Source: Hyphomonadaceae bacterium UBA2389
GTDB lineage: Bacteria > Pseudomonadota > Alphaproteobacteria > Caulobacterales > Aquidulcibacteraceae
Length of the DNA stretch: 54,274 nucleotides
Direction: 5' to 3'
Assembly (NCBI GenBank): GCA_002343395.1
Contig: DDSN01000035.1
Span: 1 to 54,274, forward strand
Shown: positions 47,806-54,274 of the stretch, piece by piece
How positions within the stretch are numbered: position 1 is the first letter of the stretch
Layout: every line of letters begins with the position of its first letter
Notes under the pieces: model-generated
The model's input: only the letters and a program-made list of their open reading frames with translations
Database searches by the model: none
Told to the model about the DNA's origin: nothing
Translations under genes and position numbers: made by a program

Positions 47806-48275
47806 GCGGCGCGTCGAGTTCTTTTCGCGGACAGGCCAGCGCGTGCCTTCTTCGTCGTCTTTTTTGCGGGCTTCTCGGGTTTACACTTCGCGCAGGCGCA
47901 GATGTCCTTCAAATATTGCTCGAAGTAGTTCTTGCCGTAGTTGTAGTTCAGCTCTTCGCCCGGTTTGATGCGGCGGCGTGCGTGGATGTAGACGCGGCCC
48001 TTGTAGATGTTGGGCTCGGCGTTCGGCCGGCAGGAATGATTGATGTAGCGCGCGGTGTTCCAGCGCGGCGCGCCGTCGATGGTTTTGCGCGCGGTGATTT
48101 CGAAGAGATATTTGGAGCGGCTTTTTTCTTCCTGCTCCTTGGTGATCTCAACGCCCGTGTACTCGATGATGCAGGCGCCTTTAGGGATTTCGCTTTCGGT
48201 GAAGAGACCCAGGCCGGTGCGGGATCGGCGAACGACGAGGTCGAAGTCGCCTATTTTGTAGCTCAGTCTGGGCAT
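47802..48275 (-). CDS. SET-domain protein lysine methyltransferase
   Basis: 157 residues. Minimal SET domain: SRTGLGLFTESEIPKGACIIEYTGVEI, the pseudoknot-forming RYINHSCRPNAEPN and GEELNYNYG, followed by a post-SET zinc-like C-A-C-A-K-C cluster. The last ~25 residues (KPAKKTTKKARAGLSAKRTR) are Lys/Ala/Arg-rich like a histone H1 tail. It uses SAM to methylate a lysine; the target in the bacterium is unknown. The start at 48275 is where homology begins. Small SET proteins of this type occur in a number of alphaproteobacteria. Confidence 0.88.
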   Translation of the reverse strand: MPRLSYKIGDFDLVVRRSRTGLGLFTESEIPKGACIIEYTGVEITKEQEEKSRSKYLFEITARKTIDGAPRWNTARYINHSCRPNAEPNIYKGRVYIHARRRIKPGEELNYNYGKNYFEQYLKDICACAKCKPEKPAKKTTKKARAGLSAKRTRRAA

Positions 48276-48336
48276 CGGTTTCCATTTCTTGGAGGCGTTG
48301 CTGTTCAGCAAATGCCGGGCCGTCTGGCAAGCCGCT

Positions 48337-48723
48337 TCACGCCGTTTGGGAGGCAAGCGTCAGAAGGGCGCACGCGCGCGCTTCATTCCGCGCCAGCACC
48401 CAGCCGTCACACAGTACAACCTCCCCTTTGGCGAAATCCTCGGGCGCGGCTGCGCTCAGCGAGGCGCTTGCCGCGTTAAGCGTCACCGGTCCGTGCGCCA
48501 AAAGGCTTTCGGCGAGCGCGCTGAGGCGTTGCTTCTCAGCGGCGCCTGCCGCGGTCGCGAGGTAACGCGCGCCGATGCGTAGGAGCGCTGCGTCCGCGGG
48601 TTGGGCGAGAGGGTCCTCGGTTGGACAAGCGGGAACCGCGCCTGCGGCGACGATTGCCCCGTAGGCGGCGACGCCGAGGCCCGCGCCAGCCGCGCCGCTA
48701 AGGATGAGTTTTCGACGATCCAT
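48337..48723 (-). CDS. Small subunit of a GMC-type dehydrogenase (gluconate 2-dehydrogenase subunit 3-like)
   Basis: 128 residues. Twin-arginine-like MDRRKLILSGAAGAGLGVAA export signal, then a mostly helical mature part ending VVLCDGWVLARNEARACALLTLA. That ending, with its LCDGWVLA-TEARxCAL pattern, is typical of small subunits of membrane-bound sugar/alcohol dehydrogenases. These export the flavin subunit as a hitchhiker and stabilise it. It follows the GMC gene by 7 bp in one operon. Confidence 0.7.
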   Translation of the reverse strand: MDRRKLILSGAAGAGLGVAAYGAIVAAGAVPACPTEDPLAQPADAALLRIGARYLATAAGAAEKQRLSALAESLLAHGPVTLNAASASLSAAAPEDFAKGEVVLCDGWVLARNEARACALLTLASQTA

Positions 48724-48730
48724 GCGTCTC

Positions 48731-50275
48731 CTAGCCGCGCCTGAGTTGGCGTTTCAGCGCGTCCGCGGTGCGCAGCGCCAAGGCGACGATCGTGAGGGTG
48801 GGATTGGCGTAGCCGCTTGTCGGGAACAGCGAGCTGCCCGCGACATAGAGATTGCGTGTGAAGTGAACGCGGCCCTGGGCGTCCGTTACGCCACGAGCGG
48901 GATCAATGTGCATGCGGGTCGTGCCCATGTGATGGGACGCGCCGGCCGCGCCCGACAGGTCGAGTTCGGAACGATCATGCATGGTGACGCGCATGCGCCC
49001 CACGCTTCTTCGCCCGATCTCACTCGCGATCACTTCATGCGCGTGAAAGATGCAGTCATGATCTTGCCGCGAGAGGCGCCAGTTCAATCGCGCGAGCGGG
49101 CGGCCCAGAGGGTCGCGCGATTCGGACAGCGTCACGCGGCTTTCGGGGTTAGGAATTTGTTCAATGAGGTTCCCCAGAACGAAAACATCGGGCGCGGCGT
49201 GCTCGCGGCATCTCAGGGCGGCGCCCATTTTGAGCGGGTTCGCCAGCAACACGCCAATGTCGCTCGGGTCGATGCCTTGGTGGCGCACATGCCAAGTTTC
49301 CCAATAGGCTGAGGGCTTTTCGACCAACTCAGCGCGGAACGCCGAAATGCGTAGTTCGCGTTGTTTCTCTGGCGGGATCGCGATCTGGAAACGCGCCCGC
49401 ACGTCATTGTACGGCACTTCGCGCGCGTAATGACGATAAGTCGCCAGGGGGGGCGTGGGCGCGATGTAACCGCTCTCGTACCAGATGTGCTCCATGAAGA
49501 AGCGGCCCACCGCGTCGGCGTGGTTGCCCAGGCCAGCGGGGCGTTGTTGATTAGACGCCAGGAGCAGTCGGGCGTTTTCAATGCCGCCGCAGGCGATCAC
49601 AAAGGCGCGCGCCTGAACCGTGAATGCGTTGCCGGCGATCGAACGCACGCTGACGCTCCGCACGACCTCGCTTTCAGCGTTGGCGAGGTCAATGCTGGAA
49701 ACATCGGCGTAGAGAATACACTGGAGATTGCGCGCGGCGTTCAGAGCATCACCGAATTCCAAACCGAACCGAACCCGGTTGTGCAGCGACATGGTTGTTG
49801 CGACGTTGACGCCGTCGAAATCGAATAAGCGCGCGCCAATGCGCGCGGCGCCTTCAGCTGCGTTGTAGTCGAACGGGCCAAGCCCCAGAACTTCATGCGC
49901 CGCTTGGTAGTATGGCCGGAGCTCATCGAAAGAAAACGGCCATCCCGAATGGTCGATCCAATCTCGCGCTTCAAGATCGATCGGGTTGAGCGGCACGCAG
50001 TGCCCGCCCCAATGGTTGGTCGTGCCGCCAAAGAGGCGCATCCGCGCATCGTTCGGGCGATAGTCGATGCCGACGTTTTCAACCGCCGCAAGCGCATCGA
50101 CGGCGGGGTCGACGCTCAAACCGCCCGCTTCAAGGAGGCAAACGCGATAGCCCGCCCTGAGTAGCGCGCGCGTAATCGTGATTCCGGCGGCGCCGGCGCC
50201 GACGACGCAGACATCGGCCGTCAGGCGCGTACCGTCTGTGATGGTGCGCGCGTCCCGGAAGCGATCAAACGCCAT
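48731..50275 (-). CDS. GMC-family FAD oxidoreductase
   Basis: 514 residues. ADBP-type FAD site ADVCVVGAGAAGITITRALL then LLEAGG; FGGTTNHWGGHCVPLNPIDLEARDWIDHSGWPFS and C-terminal GASHHMGTTRMHIDP and NLYVAGSSLFPTSGYANPTLTIVALALRTAD with the catalytic His region. No signal peptide, so it probably leaves the cell together with the small subunit. It oxidises an alcohol or sugar, passing electrons to the neighbouring cytochrome c. The substrate is unknown. Confidence 0.88.
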   Translation of the reverse strand: MAFDRFRDARTITDGTRLTADVCVVGAGAAGITITRALLRAGYRVCLLEAGGLSVDPAVDALAAVENVGIDYRPNDARMRLFGGTTNHWGGHCVPLNPIDLEARDWIDHSGWPFSFDELRPYYQAAHEVLGLGPFDYNAAEGAARIGARLFDFDGVNVATTMSLHNRVRFGLEFGDALNAARNLQCILYADVSSIDLANAESEVVRSVSVRSIAGNAFTVQARAFVIACGGIENARLLLASNQQRPAGLGNHADAVGRFFMEHIWYESGYIAPTPPLATYRHYAREVPYNDVRARFQIAIPPEKQRELRISAFRAELVEKPSAYWETWHVRHQGIDPSDIGVLLANPLKMGAALRCREHAAPDVFVLGNLIEQIPNPESRVTLSESRDPLGRPLARLNWRLSRQDHDCIFHAHEVIASEIGRRSVGRMRVTMHDRSELDLSGAAGASHHMGTTRMHIDPARGVTDAQGRVHFTRNLYVAGSSLFPTSGYANPTLTIVALALRTADALKRQLRRG

Positions 50276-50278
50276 GCG

Positions 50279-50674
50279 TCATGGCTCAGTCGCCCGCGTT
50301 GACGCGAGATATTCGACAAGGTCGCTCCGCATCGCGGGATCGGCCATGCCGAAGAACGCCATCTCATTGTCCGGCACGACCTCACGTGGCGCGGCGAGGT
50401 ACCGGTCTAGCTTTTCGCGCGTCCAGATGATCCCGGAGTTGCGCATGGCGGCGGAGTAGGCAAATCCCGACGACCCGGCTGGGCGCCCCACAATCCCGCC
50501 GAGTGCTGGCGCGGAAATGTTTCCGCCGTCCTCAATCGAGTGGCAGGCGGCGCAATGCGCCCGAAAAAGCGCCTCGCCGCGCTGAGCCGCGGGTGACAGG
50601 GGTGCGGGCGAGTGCTCGCCACCGCAGCTTCCGGCGGCTGCAAGCATGGCGATGGTCAGCAACCTTCTTCGCAT
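50279..50674 (-). CDS. Class I cytochrome c (lipoprotein-type)
   Basis: 131 residues. Signal with lipobox (AMLAAAGSC), heme-binding CAACH in LFRAHCAACHSIEDGG and the axial Met in NEMAFFGM. Single-heme periplasmic cytochrome. Three bases before the GMC gene on the same strand, so it is the probable electron acceptor of the dehydrogenase and passes electrons to the respiratory chain. Confidence 0.9.
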   Translation of the reverse strand: MRRRLLTIAMLAAAGSCGGEHSPAPLSPAAQRGEALFRAHCAACHSIEDGGNISAPALGGIVGRPAGSSGFAYSAAMRNSGIIWTREKLDRYLAAPREVVPDNEMAFFGMADPAMRSDLVEYLASTRATEP

Positions 50675-50749
50675 CGCGCGATTCTGCCCCGAGTGTTCTC
50701 GAATATCATAGCTCGCGCAGGGGCTGATCGGAAGCGGGCGGCGGGAGGG

Positions 50750-50824
50750 TGGCTGGGGTGCTAGGATTCGAACCTAGGAATGGCGGTACCAAAAACCGCT
50801 GCCTTACCGCTTGGCGACACCCCA
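50750..50824 (-). tRNA. tRNA-Gln (TTG)
   Basis: On the minus strand: TGGGGTG acceptor pairs with CACCCCA; anticodon loop TTTTGGT with TTG; T arm CTAGGTTCGAATCCTAG; discriminator G and encoded CCA at the 50750 end. Typical UGGGG-type glutamine acceptor. Confidence 0.95.
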
Positions 50825-50927
50825 AAACCGGGAAGCCGCGTCTTTAAGGGGCTCCGCGCCGTGATGCAACAGCAACGCTGAGACCTCGTTGCGCCCGAGG
50901 CGCGGGGCGTTTATAAGGCGCGTCCTT

Positions 50928-51004
50928 CGGAGTATAGCTCAGCCTGGTAGAGCACCACGTTCGGGACGTGGGGGTCGTAAGTTCGAATCTTGCTACTCCG
51001 ACCA
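50928..51004 (+). tRNA. tRNA-Pro (CGG)
   Basis: CGGAGTA (50928-50934) pairs with TACTCCG before A73 and encoded CCA (51002-51004). The anticodon loop TTCGGGA carries CGG; the T arm has GTTCGAAT. Head-to-head with tRNA-Gln, 103 bp apart. Confidence 0.95.
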
Positions 51005-51054
51005 TCTTTCCATGCTCCCGATGCGGCAGGGTCGCAGGGTAGATGATCTGATCC

Positions 51055-52014
51055 ATGACAACTGTCGCTGTCGTCACCCCTGTCTATGAAGATCGGGACA
51101 GTTTCGACCGGCTTTGCCAAAAGCTATCGGACGTTTCGCGCGCCGCTGCCTTGCGGTTTTACGTCATCGCAGTGGACGACGGGTCCTTGGCCGCGCCCCC
51201 TGAAGCGGCATCCATCTCGCGAGCGGGCCTCGAAGGGGAGGTGCTGCGCCTCGCGCGCAATGTCGGCCACCAGATGGCGATATCGATCGGGCTGGCGCAG
51301 GCCTCGAACATGCCGGGCCTGTCGGCATGCGTCATCATGGACAGCGACGGAGAAGACACCCCCGAGAGCATTCCAGGCCTGCTGGCGGCGCTAAGCGCCG
51401 GATCAGTGGATGTGGCGGTTGCCGAGCGGGCGAAGCGGTCCGAGACGTTTGCCTTCAAGTTCTTCTACCAAGTGTACAAGCGCCTTTTCAAGTTCGCGAC
51501 CGGCCAGGTGCTTCGCTTCGGAAACTTCATGGCTCTGACGCCGAGATCTCTCTCGCGCATGTCCGGGATGCAGGAGACGTCGGTCCATGTGGCCGCTGCG
51601 GTCGTAAAAGCGAAACTTCGTCGCGCCGACGTTTCGACGGACCGGGGGCGGCGTTACGCGGGCGAATCGAAGATGAACTTCCCCAGCTTGGTGCTGCATG
51701 GGATGCGTGCGGTTATGGTTTTCTCCGACCTCGTTCTCACGCGCATGGCGCTCGCGCTTGTGGCGATGGCGGCGTCGGTTGTTGTGGTTGTGGCGGTTGC
51801 CGTCAGCATGCGGTTCATGGGGATGACGACCCCGGGCTGGGTGACCACGGTTACCGGTTTCGCACTCTCGCTGTTTCTGCAAACCGGCCTTTTCGCGATG
51901 ATTACACTCATCGTTTCCAGTCTGGGGCGCGTCGACACGCCGCCCCAGGTTCGCGCCCGCGCGCTCGAGTACATTGCTGAGATTGAAACGGTTGGGCCCG
52001 CGGCTACTTCGTAG
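51055..52014 (+). CDS. Membrane-associated family 2 glycosyltransferase (polyprenyl-phosphate sugar synthase-like)
   Basis: 319 residues. GT-A fold with VVTPVYEDRDSFDRL, VIAVDDGS, LARNVGHQMAISIGL and the DxD-like VIMDSDGEDTPESIP, then VAERAKRSE and GNFMALTPRSL; two to three C-terminal membrane helices. This is the layout of ArnC/DPM1-like enzymes that build sugar-phospho-polyprenol donors. Convergent with the GT39 gene (stops overlap by 11 bp), its likely partner that uses such donors. Confidence 0.85.
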   Translation: MTTVAVVTPVYEDRDSFDRLCQKLSDVSRAAALRFYVIAVDDGSLAAPPEAASISRAGLEGEVLRLARNVGHQMAISIGLAQASNMPGLSACVIMDSDGEDTPESIPGLLAALSAGSVDVAVAERAKRSETFAFKFFYQVYKRLFKFATGQVLRFGNFMALTPRSLSRMSGMQETSVHVAAAVVKAKLRRADVSTDRGRRYAGESKMNFPSLVLHGMRAVMVFSDLVLTRMALALVAMAASVVVVVAVAVSMRFMGMTTPGWVTTVTGFALSLFLQTGLFAMITLIVSSLGRVDTPPQVRARALEYIAEIETVGPAATS

Positions 52015-53470
52015 CGGCGGGCGGTATGATCGCATAGTGAATGTCCACGCCGCGTCCCATGGGACCGGCTTCTGGCGCGTAAAAAGTCCAAACGCGCACG
52101 GGACGGGCGCCGATGAAATCGCGCAGCGCCTCCGGCTGATCCCCGCTCCACACCGCCATCGCGCCGTACTGCTCCACTTCCTGGCGGGTCACCCAGGGAG
52201 ACGTGGCGTAGTCGCCATTAATGAGAACGGACGGCGGATTGGCGCCGTTCATACTGACGAGGCCTGCCGTCCAGATATCGCCGGCGACGACTTCCAGAGG
52301 GGCTCCGTTGGTTTCCGCGCGCCACGTTCCGCTCATCTGGGTTGATACCTCGGCCTGCGGCCAGTTGCCCCGAAGGGGTTTGCCGGTGAACGCAGCTCCA
52401 TAACGCATGTGCGCGAAGTACAGGCCAGAGGTGAGCACGACGAGCACGCCAGCGCTCAGCGCCACGCGGCGCAACCGATCTGCGCTGAATTTGTCGTGCA
52501 TCAGCGCAACGACAAGCAAGCCGACGAGCGACAGCATTGGCGCGCCCCAGGATGCGCGCAAACTGGCTCCGCTGACGAGGGCCCCGAGCGCCATGAGTAC
52601 GGTTGGTCCAAGACCTAGAAGCAAAAGGAAGTTGCGGGCGCGCGCAGTGGTCGGCGGTGCTGTCTGGGTATGGGCGGCGCCAAAATAACCCGCGATCCCA
52701 AGGACGATCAGCATTGGGGCGCAATCGATCGCGAGGGTCGCCAGAAACTCAAGCGAAGCGTGCCATTCGCCCGAACTTGCCCTTCGTGCGGCGTAGCCGA
52801 AAGGAGCGAAGTCGTTATCGATCAGCCAGATCGCTTGCGGCGCCGCCACCGCGGCGAACGCCGCCAAGGCGATCCACGGGCCAGGCGTCAGCAGGCGTTT
52901 GCGGGCGTCGCCGTCCCACAGAATCCAAACGGCGGCGACGACGAGAACGACCCCAAACGAATATTTTGCCCAAAGCCCGAGGCCGGCCAGTGCCCCTAGG
53001 GCGAGCCAGTAAAACCAGCGCCCCGCCGTTGTCGCGCGCCAAAGGGTCAGCGTAAGGGCCGCCCAAATAGGCATTTGCGCGACGTTGTGGTTGAACTCTG
53101 GCGTCGGCCACGAAAAAAAATACACGCCGGTGAGCAGCAGGGTCCCGGTCAAGGCGCGCGGCGCGTCCATGAGGTCGCGGCCTAACGCGAAAGTCACCCA
53201 GAATGTGGCTGCGACGAAGAGTTGAGAGACCAGATAGGCTGGCCAGCCGCTCTGATCGCTCAATAATCGTGTCGCTTCCAAGATTAGACCTGGCAGGTTG
53301 GGATGCTTGAACGTGGCGACGACGCCCTCGCGCCCCCAAGTGTACATCTCAACGACATCGAGCGGCGGGGCCGAGTGGCTTAATGCGGGCGCGAGCGTCC
53401 AAAAGACGACTTGGGCCAACATGAGCACAAACACGGCGGTGACAGGCCGTTCGACTAAGGGTGCGATCAT
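52004..53470 (-). CDS. GT39/ArnT-like membrane glycosyltransferase
   Basis: 488 residues with about eleven membrane helices. In the first periplasmic loop lies the acidic pair PPLDVVEMYTWGREGVVATFKHPNLPGLI, with the catalytic-type Asp/Glu and the KHPPL-like KHPNLPG of the PMT_2 family. A C-terminal soluble domain follows from about residue 375. It should transfer a sugar from polyprenyl phosphate to a lipid or protein on the periplasmic face. ATG at 53470. Confidence 0.85.
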   Translation of the reverse strand: MIAPLVERPVTAVFVLMLAQVVFWTLAPALSHSAPPLDVVEMYTWGREGVVATFKHPNLPGLILEATRLLSDQSGWPAYLVSQLFVAATFWVTFALGRDLMDAPRALTGTLLLTGVYFFSWPTPEFNHNVAQMPIWAALTLTLWRATTAGRWFYWLALGALAGLGLWAKYSFGVVLVVAAVWILWDGDARKRLLTPGPWIALAAFAAVAAPQAIWLIDNDFAPFGYAARRASSGEWHASLEFLATLAIDCAPMLIVLGIAGYFGAAHTQTAPPTTARARNFLLLLGLGPTVLMALGALVSGASLRASWGAPMLSLVGLLVVALMHDKFSADRLRRVALSAGVLVVLTSGLYFAHMRYGAAFTGKPLRGNWPQAEVSTQMSGTWRAETNGAPLEVVAGDIWTAGLVSMNGANPPSVLINGDYATSPWVTRQEVEQYGAMAVWSGDQPEALRDFIGARPVRVWTFYAPEAGPMGRGVDIHYAIIPPAATK

Positions 53471-53485
53471 GGGCCCGCCGATGGA

Positions 53486-53944
53486 CTAAGACTGCGCCTG
53501 CAACAAGAGCCAAACGACGCCGACCGCCGCGCCGCCTAGGATGGTCCAGCGAAGCGCCTCTGCCAGCGTGTGAACCAGGCGGCGCGCCGGTCCGAACAGG
53601 CTGAACGAGAGGGTCGCCAGGAACCCAGCGGCGCCGGCGAGCCAGGTTTCGAACTCCCCCAATTGGGCGTCGAAAGCCGCGAGCCAGGCGAGGTAGGCGC
53701 CGAATCCAGCTAAGCCAACCCGAACGATCCCCTTCAAGACGCTGCTGCCCGCCGCGTGATAATCAAGGGTTTTGCGCGGCGCCGGCAGGGGTGCTGGCGG
53801 CTCTTCCAAAGGAATTTGTGGCGCAATGGGCGGCGCCAACTCGCGGCGCAGCCGTCGCCACGCTTCCGCCTCCAGTTCGGCGCGCAGCTGTTGCTCAAAC
53901 ATCCAATCTTCGCTGCCGACCGCCGGCCTTGGCGCGTTTGGCAT
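53486..53944 (-). CDS. Membrane protein of unknown function
   Basis: 152 residues. An acidic/basic amphipathic N-terminal helix (EDWMFEQQLRAELEAEAWRR), a proline-rich linker (PPIAPQIPLEEPPAPLPAP), then three hydrophobic segments. No family recognised. The start at 53944 is fixed by GGAGGG about 9 nt upstream. It lies 15 bp upstream of the GT39 gene on the same strand, so the two are likely co-transcribed. Confidence 0.6.
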   Translation of the reverse strand: MPNAPRPAVGSEDWMFEQQLRAELEAEAWRRLRRELAPPIAPQIPLEEPPAPLPAPRKTLDYHAAGSSVLKGIVRVGLAGFGAYLAWLAAFDAQLGEFETWLAGAAGFLATLSFSLFGPARRLVHTLAEALRWTILGGAAVGVVWLLLQAQS

Positions 53945-54028
53945 TGGGTGCGGCCCTCCGACGGCGATATTGCACCGGCTCGCGTTCAAGGGGAATGGGG
54001 ATCGCCAGCGCTCCCGAGACCCGACCTT

Positions 54029-54089
54029 TATCATTAATCGATAAGAAGGGGCTTGCCTTTTGGCTCGGCATCATATCATTTATCGATAA
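54029..54089. promoter_or_regulatory. Two AT-rich TATCATT(A/T)ATCGATAA boxes between the membrane gene and sppA
   Basis: TATCATTAATCGATAA (54029-54044) and TATCATTTATCGATAA (54074-54089) differ in one base, are 45 bp start to start, and each contains TTATC/GATAA inverted arms. They stand out in GC-rich DNA within a divergent promoter region. A likely operator pair for an unidentified regulator of sppA and/or the divergent gene. Confidence 0.55.
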
Positions 54090-54122
54090 ACCGGGCGGAG
54101 GGTCCGGCTTGGAGTGACTCTC

Positions 54123-54274
54123 GTGAAGCAGTTTCTGATCACGGTCGCCGGCGTGCTGGTGGGGCTGGTGCTCTTCCTGTTCATTGGCCCGTTTTTGCTT
54201 ATTTCGATGATCGCGGCCTCGGCCGGCAGCCAACCTGCCCACCCGTCGCAAATGGTTTTGGCGCTCGATCTGCG
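54123..54274 (+). CDS. sppA: Signal peptide peptidase SppA, 67K-type (3' truncated)
   Basis: The first 50 residues, cut by the window end: MKQFLITVAGVLVGLVLFLF, then IGPFLLISMIAASAGSQPAHPSQMVLALDLR. One N-terminal membrane helix followed by the start of the first protease repeat (VLALDLR) is the family beginning. GTG start behind TTGGAGTG. SppA is a membrane serine protease degrading cleaved signal peptides. Confidence 0.78.
   Translation, partial: MKQFLITVAGVLVGLVLFLFIGPFLLISMIAASAGSQPAHPSQMVLALDL

Noticed and set aside
1..54274. CRISPR array, prophage or insertion sequence
   Set aside because: No regularly spaced repeats, phage structural genes, transposase or integrase frames were recognised.

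Overview
The window is high-GC, densely packed chromosomal DNA from an alphaproteobacterium, plausibly of the Caulobacterales/Hyphomonadaceae kind. This rests on gene content: an alphaproteobacterial-type CsgH curli chaperone, a DUF1289 protein, many acyl-CoA dehydrogenases, and a small SET-domain protein. Both ends cut genes: an acyl-CoA carboxylase alpha subunit on the left and sppA on the right. No integrase, transposase, CRISPR array or phage structural gene was seen. Most neighbouring genes on the same strand overlap by 4 nt (ATGA/GTGA), so much of the window is tight operons.

Layout. 1-6.7 kb: carboxylase alpha subunit, a polysaccharide pyruvyl-transferase-like protein divergent from a glycosyltransferase, a LytS/LytTR two-component pair, and hisS followed directly by tRNA-His. 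6.7-9.8 kb: a copper operon csoR-copA-copB-copC on the minus strand with a CsoR-type operator. 10.1-18 kb: a complete kdp potassium system (kdpF-A-B-C-D-E, minus strand), preceded by a 27-codon membrane micro-gene and tandem 11-bp repeats that suit a KdpE-type regulator. 18.3-20.7 kb: dusA, a TauE/SafE permease, a DUF1289 protein and a small exported protein.

20.7-25 kb holds the most notable locus. Two acyl-CoA dehydrogenase subunits, of a kind normally encoded side by side, are separated by a compact retron. It consists of its own promoter, a candidate msr-msd RNA closed by a 17-bp a1/a2 stem, and a reverse transcriptase with retron-diagnostic NAxxH and VTG motifs fused to a TIR domain. This is a predicted anti-phage toxin system in which the reverse-transcribed RNA/DNA would control the TIR effector.

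25-36.5 kb: a membrane-tethered sulfatase, an Ada-AlkA fusion with a coupled Ogt alkylation-repair gene, a DUF2339 membrane protein, a nucleoside transporter with a GST, CHAD and thioesterase genes, a lipoprotein and a third acyl-CoA dehydrogenase. 36.4-37.4 kb: curlin with twelve 11-residue repeats plus CsgH. 37.5-44 kb: a UDG-superfamily protein, a lipase-like lipoprotein, a methyltransferase-like protein, an Fbp-type iron ABC importer with a Fur-like palindrome, and tRNA-Val. 44-51 kb: gph divergent from glmU-YcxB-like-rpiA, a SET-domain protein, a three-gene GMC dehydrogenase/cytochrome module, tRNA-Gln and tRNA-Pro. 51-54.3 kb: a GT2/GT39 glycan cassette, a membrane protein and sppA behind repeated AT-rich boxes.

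All functions are inferred from motifs, family resemblance and context read by eye. No database search was run.
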